Assembly (NCBI GenBank): GCA_014874425.1 | Contig: JACWAG010000053.1 | Location: 1-6,628, forward strand | Length of the DNA stretch: 6,628 nt | Source: Syntrophaceae bacterium | GTDB taxonomy: Bacteria > Desulfobacterota > Desulfomonilia > Desulfomonilales > Desulfomonilaceae | Direction: 5' to 3' | Part shown: positions 1-5,302 of the stretch, piece by piece | How positions within the stretch are numbered: the first letter of the stretch is position 1 | Layout: the number at the start of each line of letters is the position of its first letter | Position numbers and translations under genes: made by a program | Notes under the pieces: model-generated | Seen by the model: only the letters and a program-made list of their open reading frames with translations | Told to the model about the DNA's origin: nothing | Database searches by the model: none

Positions 1-48
1 AGCTAACCCGCCAAAGAATATTTTCTTCTACAACTGCCGCACCGGTTT

Positions 49-792
49 TCACCAGCCAAACAGAGCGCTCTGGATAGCCTTGTTCAAGAAAACTACTTGC
101 CGAGGCGTGAAGTAGGCCCCCCGCATCCTGTGTCCTCTTCTACGATGATCTCTGGCATGTTCTTCTGACCAGAAGAAAACGCTCTTCTTTCAAAAAGCGT
201 CGATGATGTTTGGTTCTTTGAAACGGTGGAAATCAACTTGAGGAACGAAGACCATAGGGTTACAGCCGCTTTCCTGTGAACGATAATTCATATCACTGTC
301 AATTTCGATATGCATGGGCTTTTTGCAATGAGCGCATTCCGAGGTAACGGCGATCGAAACTTTTTCTTTTCTAAGTCGCCCTTGCACGAAGGGCGTCGCG
401 AATGCGTCTACCGCTCAGGCGGCGTACAAATGTTCTCCGCTATCAAAGGTTATTGAATGGGGCGTTTTTTCAACAGTGACCGGATAGGCCCAGACGACTT
501 GCCCTTGATCGTTCCGGCACAGGAAAGTCAGGCGCTTTTCCAAATCCCTCAATATTTCAGTAGTGCGCTCCAAGGGAATAGCCAAATACTGAGCCACCAT
601 TTCCGCCGGTATAGGACTTCCAATCCAGGGCATCTCCCTGACTACAAAGTGGTGAACCAACCTATGTTCGGAAGACATGAAACGAGTGGCTTGATTGACC
701 TTATGTTTCGCTTTTTCAATCCGTTTCTCCCAAAGATAGGGAGGAATTCCCACCATAAAACGCCATAGGCCAGTCATTAGTCTGTTATGCAC
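49..792 (-). CDS. MerB-family alkylmercury lyase-like selenoprotein with two in-frame UGA (Sec) codons
   Basis: Seen: a 125-codon ORF from GTG 792 ends at UGA 417-415. The same frame stays open to UGA 192-190 and then to UGA 51-49. Read with UGA as Sec at the first two, it gives 247 residues. Known: MerB cleaves carbon-mercury bonds with Cys96, Asp99 and Cys159, and Cys117 is also conserved. Here LYAA-U126-AVD129 matches the MerB stretch LYAWCALD (Cys96/Asp99). SEC153AHC matches the Cys117 region. AF-U201-KKSVFF matches FCCHVHFF (Cys159), with the same distance to the FF. The N-terminal part (about 40-120) resembles the MerB winged-helix and beta region (LYAIPLERTTEILRDL-like helices). The tail FFWSEEHAR...ALFGW is typical in style of longer anaerobe homologues. 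GTG 792 is chosen for its AAGGAG seven bases upstream. Inference: a cytoplasmic selenoprotein acting on organomercurials or another soft-metal/organometal substrate. The alternative, a pseudogene with two nonsense mutations, is unlikely given the exact placement and the hairpins. Confidence 0.88.
160..177 (-). promoter_or_regulatory. Bacterial SECIS-like hairpin for Sec201
   Basis: On the mRNA UUCUUCU (177-171) pairs perfectly with AGAAGAA (166-160), leaving the tetraloop GGUC (170-167). The loop starts 20 nt after the UGA and begins with GG, the commonest bacterial SECIS loop start. It lies inside codons for FFWSEE, so it is compatible with coding. Confidence 0.75.
190..192 (-). other. In-frame UGA, predicted selenocysteine 201 (MerB Cys159 position)
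   Basis: The UGA follows PNIIDAF and precedes KKSVFFWSEEHAR. In MerB, Cys159 lies five residues before the Phe-Phe pair in SFCCHVHFF. The same spacing holds here. The frame continues another 46 codons to UGA 51-49 with family-like sequence. Confidence 0.85.
377..395 (-). promoter_or_regulatory. Bacterial SECIS-like hairpin for Sec126
   Basis: On the mRNA (minus strand) CGCCCUU (395-389) pairs perfectly with AAGGGCG (383-377), enclosing the loop CGUGC (388-384). The loop begins 27 nt after the UGA. Known: bacterial SECIS elements place a small apical loop with a G in its first two positions roughly 16-37 nt after the UGA, inside the coding region, and SelB binds it. A bulged U like that of E. 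coli fdhF is not obvious. The fit is by eye, without folding energy. Confidence 0.75.
415..417 (-). other. In-frame UGA, predicted selenocysteine 126 (MerB Cys96 position)
   Basis: The UGA sits between LYAA and AVDAF. In MerB the matching tetrad is C-A-L-D, where Cys96 binds mercury and Asp99 takes part in protonolysis. The frame stays open for 74 more codons after this UGA, with sequence that continues the family alignment. Confidence 0.87.
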
Positions 793-975
793 GATGTCAC
801 TCCTTTGCTATGTGTCAGGACAGTTTCTTGATCATCATGAATATCCTTCATAATAGCCTGCTGCTTCCTTTGGGGAAAGATCCGCGCTAACCGAGATTAT
901 TCAGGGTCAGACCAGTCCTGGCGTGTCGAGACGGTTGTCCGTTGGTAACATCAAAAGCTGATTTGAGAGTCAGGA
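793..975. other. Intergenic stretch upstream of the MerB-like gene, no clear promoter or terminator
   Basis: On the minus strand this holds a weak CUGA/UCAG stem followed by UUUU just after the small ORF stop, too short to call a terminator. A TATTAT (857-852) could be a -10 box but no good -35 box is seen. There is also a 24-codon ORF (851-777) that overlaps the MerB-like start out of frame and lacks a strong ribosome site. Whether the MerB-like gene has its own promoter or is cotranscribed with the genes before it cannot be settled here. Confidence 0.4.
800..805 (-). promoter_or_regulatory. Ribosome binding site fixing the GTG start of the MerB-like gene
   Basis: AAGGAG on the minus strand lies seven bases before GTG 792. 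The next in-frame ATG (777) has no comparable site, so the GTG start is preferred. Confidence 0.65.
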
Positions 976-1101
976 TTAGCTCGAGACTTTCTTCAGCATG
1001 GCCAGCGGAACAACGGATGTGCCTCGCAAGGTGGTCACCCGCATGACGTAGTCCTTGCCTGTAGCGACTGGTTCACGGTGTTGTGAATTATGTGGCCTCA
1101 T
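976..1101 (-). CDS. Possible 41-residue protein, start overlapping the crotonase stop
   Basis: Not recognised. The ATG (1101-1099) overlaps the TGA of the crotonase gene (1100-1098) as ATGA, the classic arrangement for translational coupling. The ORF runs to TAA 978-976. The product is short and basic: a polar start (MRPHNSQHR), then EPVATGKDYVMRVTTLRG and a tail TSVVPLAMLKKVSS. This reads like the C-terminal end of a beta-rich domain rather than random translation. It could be a genuine small protein, or the remnant of a larger gene that lost its front part. There is no signal peptide, membrane segment or cysteine. Existence as an expressed gene is inferred only from the overlap. Confidence 0.3.
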   Translation of the reverse strand: MRPHNSQHREPVATGKDYVMRVTTLRGTSVVPLAMLKKVSS

Positions 1102-1850
1102 TCATGGATCTTTATTCTCTCTATCTGTTCCCGTGTTTCTGGTGAATACCAGATGTCTACAAATTCGAGTACGGACGCTCTTTCTTTCTTGATGATCTCC
1201 TTCGCTATGGATTGTCGGAGAAGATGCTTTATGCTTTGAAAGGCTCGGCCTCCGTTGTTCGCAAACTTTTCTGCAACCCGCTTAGCGTCCGAGAGCAGAT
1301 TTTCCTCGGACGAAACTTGATGAACCAATCCGAGAATGAGCGCTTCTTCAGCCGAATACATGCTGCCGCTGTAGAGGATCGACTCTGCATTTCGGCCCCC
1401 TACACATGCCTTGAGCATTTCTACCGAGCCGGCAAAGACTGAGGAGCCGAAAGTTATTTCGGGCAATGAAATCCTTGCCTTTCCTGTTGCCATGATCCTG
1501 TAATCACAGGAAGTGGCAATCATGCATCCACCGGCAATCGTGTGACCATTCAATGCAGCGATCACCGGTTTTGGAAACGTAAAAAGTTCCGCATAAAAGT
1601 CAGTGAACTTGGCGAGATAGCGCGTAAATTCCTTTTTTGAATGATCTAGAAAACGGGGAATGTCAAAACCAAAGGAGAAGAACTTTCCAGTCCCCGTCAA
1701 AATGGCTGCTTTTACACGCAGATCTGAAGACAACTCACGCAAGCAATTTCTCAATTCATCGATCAGAGCTTCCGTTAACGCATTGACCTTTCCACGAGTC
1801 AACAAAACTGTGGCAATATCTCCATCCACTGAAACAGATACAAATTTCAT
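1098..1850 (-). CDS. Enoyl-CoA hydratase/isomerase (crotonase) family protein
   Basis: A 250-residue protein, a normal length for the crotonase fold. Seen: the oxyanion-hole segment KFFSFGFDIPRF (56-67), the core KPVIAALNGHTIAGGCMIATSCDYRI (94-119) and SLPEITFG (128-135). Known: enoyl-CoA hydratase uses two glutamates (rat Glu144 and Glu164). Here Glu131 matches the second, while the first is Met110 (GGCM instead of GGCE). This single-Glu pattern is shared with mitochondrial Delta3,Delta2-enoyl-CoA isomerase, which also has AGGC followed by a hydrophobic residue and a CDYR motif. Inference: more likely an isomerase or another crotonase activity than a classic hydratase. Start ATG 1850 has AGGAGGT six bases upstream. 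It follows the acyl-CoA dehydrogenase by 212 bases, suggesting a shared acyl-CoA pathway in the cytoplasm. Confidence 0.9.
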   Translation of the reverse strand: MKFVSVSVDGDIATVLLTRGKVNALTEALIDELRNCLRELSSDLRVKAAILTGTGKFFSFGFDIPRFLDHSKKEFTRYLAKFTDFYAELFTFPKPVIAALNGHTIAGGCMIATSCDYRIMATGKARISLPEITFGSSVFAGSVEMLKACVGGRNAESILYSGSMYSAEEALILGLVHQVSSEENLLSDAKRVAEKFANNGGRAFQSIKHLLRQSIAKEIIKKERASVLEFVDIWYSPETREQIERIKIHE

Positions 1851-1998
1851 AAGATGACCTCCTGTTCCTATCCTGAATTATGCAGCGGTGTTGCCATTTC
1901 GAGGGTGTTTGTCTCCATGCCTATGCACTGACATCGTCGTCGGCACGGGCGCACCGGGAGATCGTTACGAGATACCAGTTTCGTTTAGGGGCTTGAGG

Positions 1999-2016
1999 CG
2001 GCCAAGGATTAGGCCG
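1999..2016. other. Small inverted repeat between dehydrogenase and crotonase genes
   Basis: CGGCC (1999-2003) and GGCCG (2012-2016) could form a 5-bp stem with an 8-base loop in the minus-strand transcript. No U-tract follows, so this is not called a terminator. The rest of the 212-base gap shows nothing clear. Confidence 0.25.
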
Positions 2017-2062
2017 GGAGGAGCCGAATACCCATCACAAAATAGATATGGTGTTCCCGGAA

Positions 2063-3235
2063 CTACGCTGGCCTATGCTCTTGGAGTATATCTTTGGCGA
2101 TGATCAGCTTTTGTATCTCGCTGGTACCATCAAAGATGCGATAAGCCCGAACATGCCGATAAAGCCGTTCGACGACCATGCCTTTCGCCACGCCTAATCC
2201 ACCGAATATTTGCAATGCCTGATCAACAACCTCTTGGGCTGCCTCAGTTGCCTGCAACTTGGCAATTGCAGCCTCTCGGGTGATGCGCGATTCTCCAACA
2301 TCATGCATCCAGGAGGCACGATAGACCAGCAGGGCTGAAGCATCCACCTTTATGGCCATGTCAGCCAATTTCGCCTGGATTAGTTGATGCTCGCAGATCG
2401 GCTTCTTAAAGGCCACCCGCTCTGTGCTGCGTGCAATGGCCTCGTCCATGGCGCGCCGAGCAAAACCCAGAGCGGCCGCACCCACAGTGGGGCGGAAGAG
2501 TCCAAGCACAGTCATGGCGATTTTAAACCCTTGACCAGGTCCACCCAGGAGCCGATCAGCGGAAACGCGAACGTTGTCAAAATGAAGGGTTCCAACGGTA
2601 TGAGGTGAGAGGACGGCAACCCGTTTCTCCAACAGAATGCCGGGTAGGCGCCCCTCCACGAGAAAGGCCGAGATGCCAGTCGCATCCGGAACATCGCCGG
2701 TCCGTGCAAAAACCACGTAGACATCAGCGAGGCCGGAGTTCGATGTCCAGGTCTTGCGGCCACGGATAACGTAGTGGTCGCCGTCCAACTGCGCTCGCGT
2801 TTCAATGGAGGCAGCATCAGACCCTGCGTCTGGTTCGGAAAGCGCAAAGGCAGGAAGCATCTCGCCCCGCAAGTACCTGGGCAAAAGCTCTCTTTTCACC
2901 TTTTCAGAACCGAAAAGCGCAACGGGCATGATGGCCAGCCAAGGCTCAGAGAACGCCACGTCTGCAATGGCCGACCTATACCCAAGGATTTCCCGCATGA
3001 GGCATATCGTACGTAGATCGAGCTTATCTCCCTTTGCGCCTCCACTTCGAGAGATCGAGTTGTCAAGCCACTGACCAATACCTAACCGCTGGAAGATCTC
3101 TCTCGCCGCTTTTCCATCGCCCCCATCATCATCTTCGTACTTCGGGAGTTCGGAGGCTGCCCACTGCCAAAAGTCCCGTACAAATGTGCGATGGAACGTA
3201 TCAAAGAAGGGCCAGGCAAGGTAATCATTGTTCAT
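2063..3235 (-). CDS. Acyl-CoA dehydrogenase (FAD flavoprotein)
   Basis: 390 residues, the full length for this family. Seen: the alpha N-terminal domain, the signature FALSEPDAGSD (130-140), the middle beta domain with TWTSNSGLADVYVVFART (162-179), and the C-terminal signature with QIFGGLGV...ER..R (342-360) followed by RIFDGTSEIQ (366-375). Known: these enzymes desaturate acyl-CoA at C2-C3, passing electrons to electron-transfer flavoprotein. In the MCAD/SCAD groups the base is Glu in the YEGT motif. Here it is Asp369. Some cyclic acyl-CoA dehydrogenases of anaerobes also use Asp as a base, and in IVD-type enzymes the base lies elsewhere, so the substrate cannot be named. ATG 3235 has AAGGA seven bases upstream. 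The nearby crotonase suggests a short acyl-CoA degradation pair, but no thiolase, CoA ligase or ETF is present. Confidence 0.93.
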   Translation of the reverse strand: MNNDYLAWPFFDTFHRTFVRDFWQWAASELPKYEDDDGGDGKAAREIFQRLGIGQWLDNSISRSGGAKGDKLDLRTICLMREILGYRSAIADVAFSEPWLAIMPVALFGSEKVKRELLPRYLRGEMLPAFALSEPDAGSDAASIETRAQLDGDHYVIRGRKTWTSNSGLADVYVVFARTGDVPDATGISAFLVEGRLPGILLEKRVAVLSPHTVGTLHFDNVRVSADRLLGGPGQGFKIAMTVLGLFRPTVGAAALGFARRAMDEAIARSTERVAFKKPICEHQLIQAKLADMAIKVDASALLVYRASWMHDVGESRITREAAIAKLQATEAAQEVVDQALQIFGGLGVAKGMVVERLYRHVRAYRIFDGTSEIQKLIIAKDILQEHRPA

Positions 3236-3305
3236 GGCTATATCCTTTCGGCAGATTCAAAAGTAGGAACCTCATTCCTGTACCCCGAACGTCGGCCTGT
3301 GTCCA

Positions 3306-3326
3306 GCAAGCATTAGCGAATGCTGC
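3306..3326. other. Inverted repeat in the gap before the acyl-CoA dehydrogenase gene
   Basis: AGCATT (3309-3314) and AATGCT (3319-3324) form a perfect 6-bp stem with a 4-base loop. GC/GC extends it by two pairs around a bulged A. It lies between the CGGC-protein stop (3399) and the dehydrogenase start. No U-tract follows on the transcript, so it may be an RNA processing or protein site, or nothing. Confidence 0.3.
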
Positions 3327-3398
3327 ACCACTGCCTGGTTACGTGGCATTTCTGCTCTGACCTAGGTAATTCAATTTCCGGAATCCGATACCATTTCG

Positions 3399-3837
3399 TT
3401 ACGATCTTTGTCCGGCGTTGATAACGTCCGTCATGTTTTGGCGAGGGGCGCATAACACGGCTCTCACCTCCTCCAAGAACACCGAAAAATCCCGGGCAAC
3501 GTGGGTGCCTTCCACAATCTCCATTCCAGGGTATGCTCCTTTTATAGCAGCGACATATTTTTTCTTGAAGGGGGCACAGCGCGGTCATACAGTATGAGAG
3601 GTGAATAGTGTCTACCCGGAAAGACGCGAGTGACTTAACTTTCCTCAGTATCTTGTCCGGAGCGCCTAGTGTCGGACAACCGGCACAGTTGATAATGCCT
3701 ACCAGAGTAAGGTCTTTATCATCTTTGTAGCGCTCGAAGAATCCCTTTCGCTTACGCATGTCTCGCAGGCAGACCACAGACGCGCAATCCAGTTCCTGAG
3801 TGCAGTTTGAACATGTAAGAATCCAGATTCTGGACAT
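3399..3837 (-). CDS. CGGC-domain (metal-binding) protein, interrupted by a +1 base frameshift
   Basis: Seen: from ATG 3837 (AAGGAGG five bases upstream) the frame encodes a family-like start with CSNC (9-12), LVGIINCAGCP (45-55, the NCAGCP form of the CGGC motif) and DTIHLSYCMTALCP (76-89). After Cys88-Pro89 the reading frame loses all family character. Moving forward one base at the run of five C (3574-3570) restores it: FKKKYVAAIKGAYPG, then MEIVEGTHVARDFSVFLEEV, ending at TAA 3401-3399. The repaired protein is 145 residues. Known: CGGC proteins are small cytoplasmic cysteine-rich proteins, possibly metal-binding, whose function is not well defined. The unshifted frame runs on to 3313 with arginine-rich filler. 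Causes could be a real mutation, a sequencing error in the C run, or +1 slippage at CCC-C. The gene sits in the run of cysteine-rich genes below the GntR regulator. Confidence 0.8.
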
Positions 3838-3963
3838 GCTGTCCTCCTTCCTTTTGATGTTGCAGGCTTCCTGAACAGTGGGTCTACACAGGGGTTAATC
3901 TTTGGCGGAATGACAATGAGCGAGATCGGATGGCGCTATTCTCCCGCATCCACTCCCGTAGGT

Positions 3964-4407
3964 TCAGTAGCGTGCCTTCTTGATCTGCTCGTCGTAGAAT
4001 TTCACCACTCCCACATTCGTCATCCGGTCGTTTCGCTCCTTCCAACGCTCCTTGAGGCGGTTGTCCATGGGTTCCAGACAGGGGTACTCTGAGCATTGAA
4101 AGCAGAAATCTACCACCTTTTCCTTGTGGCACGACTTGACCTTGCAGATTACCGGACACGTGACGGCATCGGATCTACACCCGCCACACGACGCATGGGA
4201 AAACTGTTCGAGTATACCTTCGAACGTAGGATAACCCTGAAACAGTGGGTTGTCAGGACTCTTCAGTCGGGCCACGCGGTAGTAATTCCCGAGCATTTCC
4301 CTTGGAGTCGCAGAAAGCTCGCTGATCCTGCCATTCTGATGGTCAGCACATCTGCCGCAGTCGAGGCCACAAGGGGAAAGGTGTTTCAATACATCCTCGT
4401 AGTCCAT
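3964..4407 (-). CDS. DUF3795-type cysteine-rich protein
   Basis: 147 residues from ATG 4407, chosen because AAGGAGG (4422-4416) lies eight bases before it. An upstream ATG at 4434 would put that site inside the coding region. Seen: eleven cysteines in the pattern SPCGLDCGRC (11-20), SCGGCRSDAVTCPVIC (73-88), SCHKEKVVDFCFQCSEYPC (92-110), then WKERNDRMTNVGVVKFYDEQ and a final ARY. Known: DUF3795 proteins of anaerobes have this cysteine layout (possible Fe-S or zinc binding), a phrase close to the consensus W...N..M...GV..FY, and usually end in -RY. No function is established. The gene lies 84 bases after the QueG-like gene and 126 before the CGGC gene, so cotranscription is likely. It is soluble, with no signal peptide. 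The TGA stop is accepted as a true stop because the family ends at this point. Confidence 0.85.
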   Translation of the reverse strand: MDYEDVLKHLSPCGLDCGRCADHQNGRISELSATPREMLGNYYRVARLKSPDNPLFQGYPTFEGILEQFSHASCGGCRSDAVTCPVICKVKSCHKEKVVDFCFQCSEYPCLEPMDNRLKERWKERNDRMTNVGVVKFYDEQIKKARY

Positions 4408-4415
4408 TGTTTTCT

Positions 4416-4422
4416 CCTCCTT
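4416..4422 (-). promoter_or_regulatory. Ribosome binding site deciding the DUF3795 start
   Basis: AAGGAGG eight bases before ATG 4407 favours this start over the in-frame ATG at 4434, whose upstream sequence lacks a site. Confidence 0.7.
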
Positions 4423-4491
4423 CTCAAATGACATAACGGGTTACCGCAATTACAAGACCGGTATGTCGGATTCATCCTCGCCCAACTTTCC

Positions 4492-5277
4492 TTATCCTAG
4501 ATCGGCCAGTGAAATCGGACACTGCGACTGGCACACGAAGCAATAATAGTAATTTCCCGTCATGAACGTCTGCCACATCTCTCTCAATTCATAGCCATCG
4601 ACAATACTCTCGGTCTCCAGTTCTTTCCTTTGAAGGAGTCCCTTCATGAACCTTTGAAAGAACCGGAATCCATATTTGAAGATGACTTCGCCACGGAGCC
4701 GTTTGTTGATCGCTCCTACACCTGTGAGCGCCCTGGACGGGCAGGTCTGGACACAACGCATACAGTGGCAGCAGACGTCCTCTTCCAAAGGGGAATCGGG
4801 CTCGAGATCGGCGGAGGTCAGTAGTCCCGAAATACGTATGGCTGAACCAAACTCCTTGGTGATGAGGAGCCCGTTTTCGCCATAAGAGCCAAGCCCCGCT
4901 CGTACGCCCGCCCGCCGCCAGCATATTTCGCCGCGCATGCCCATCTTCGGCTCCTCCATGTCTATGGGTATGAAAGCCGGTACTGCCACCGAAGCAAACC
5001 CCTTTGACTCCAGGAAACGGCTCACCGTATGGGCGGACCTCGCACATTCGTTGTATGTGTGTACGGTATCGAATTGGGCTACCTGGTTGTTGGCTGATTG
5101 TATAGCAGCCAAACTATGTCGGGAAGCTACCACGAGCAGATTCCTGGCGGTGGGTAGGATCCGGAAAATAGTTTCTGTGTGCTCCGGCAAGTCCGTCGTT
5201 TTCATTATGCCAACCAGTTCAGCGCCGTGCCCCAAGGCCAGGCTCTTGGCCTGTTCACTCAAATCATGGACCACCAC
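4492..5277 (-). CDS. QueG-like double [4Fe-4S] cluster protein (epoxyqueuosine reductase family relative)
   Basis: 261 residues from GTG 5277, which has GGAGG (5288-5284) six bases upstream. An ATG at 5331 in the same frame has no such site and overlaps the regulator gene. Seen: RAGLGSYGENGLLIT (126-140), matching the RAGLG..GKN.LLI segment of QueG and reductive dehalogenase relatives; a ferredoxin motif CxxCxxCxxxCP at 169-180 with an extra Cys170; and a second CFVCQSQCP at 246-254. Known: QueG reduces epoxyqueuosine using cobalamin and two [4Fe-4S] clusters. Many shorter relatives in anaerobes have unknown substrates. This protein is shorter than QueG (about 380) and lacks its C-terminal HEAT part. 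The eighth cluster cysteine, expected before a LRHEVIFKYG-like stretch, is not evident (NKRLRGEVIFKYGFRFF). A role as an electron-transfer or corrinoid-type reductase is inference. Confidence 0.83.
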   Translation of the reverse strand: MVVHDLSEQAKSLALGHGAELVGIMKTTDLPEHTETIFRILPTARNLLVVASRHSLAAIQSANNQVAQFDTVHTYNECARSAHTVSRFLESKGFASVAVPAFIPIDMEEPKMGMRGEICWRRAGVRAGLGSYGENGLLITKEFGSAIRISGLLTSADLEPDSPLEEDVCCHCMRCVQTCPSRALTGVGAINKRLRGEVIFKYGFRFFQRFMKGLLQRKELETESIVDGYELREMWQTFMTGNYYYCFVCQSQCPISLADLG

Positions 5278-5283
5278 GAAAAT

Positions 5284-5288
5284 CCTCC
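5284..5288 (-). promoter_or_regulatory. Ribosome binding site deciding the QueG-like GTG start
   Basis: GGAGG lies six bases before GTG 5277, a near-ideal spacing. It falls in the 25-base gap after the regulator stop (5303), consistent with an operon. Confidence 0.65.
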
Positions 5289-5302
5289 GAAACCCGACTT
5301 CT

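Noticed and set aside
49..51. Third in-frame UGA at the end of the MerB-like gene, possibly another Sec codon
   Set aside because: It follows ALFGW, where family members end, and reading on adds only six residues before a UAG. It is taken as the true stop.
190..387. Separate 65-residue gene starting at GTG 387
   Set aside because: It is the same frame as the upstream MerB-like ORF and forms its middle part. There is no ribosome site at 387.
457..768. Plus-strand ORF of 103 residues opposite the MerB-like gene
   Set aside because: It is a shadow of the minus-strand coding region, without a ribosome site or recognisable protein features. The other plus-strand ORFs inside host genes were rejected likewise.
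777..851. 24-residue leader peptide before the MerB-like gene
   Set aside because: It overlaps the real start out of frame, has no good ribosome site, and shows no attenuator-like codon run or terminator.
1098..1100. UGA at the end of the crotonase as a Sec codon
   Set aside because: The protein already has full family length and ends naturally in RIKIHE. The read-through tail has no family character.
2052..2062. GTTCC/GGAAC palindrome after the acyl-CoA dehydrogenase as a terminator
   Set aside because: The stem is too short, the loop is a single base, and no U-tract follows directly.
3313..3568. Unshifted C-terminal half of the CGGC ORF as real protein
   Set aside because: It is arginine- and proline-rich with no family likeness and extends past the family end, while the other frame restores the expected sequence.
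3964..3966. UGA at the end of the DUF3795 protein as a Sec codon
   Set aside because: Family members end in -RY at this point, and no convincing hairpin follows at SECIS distance.
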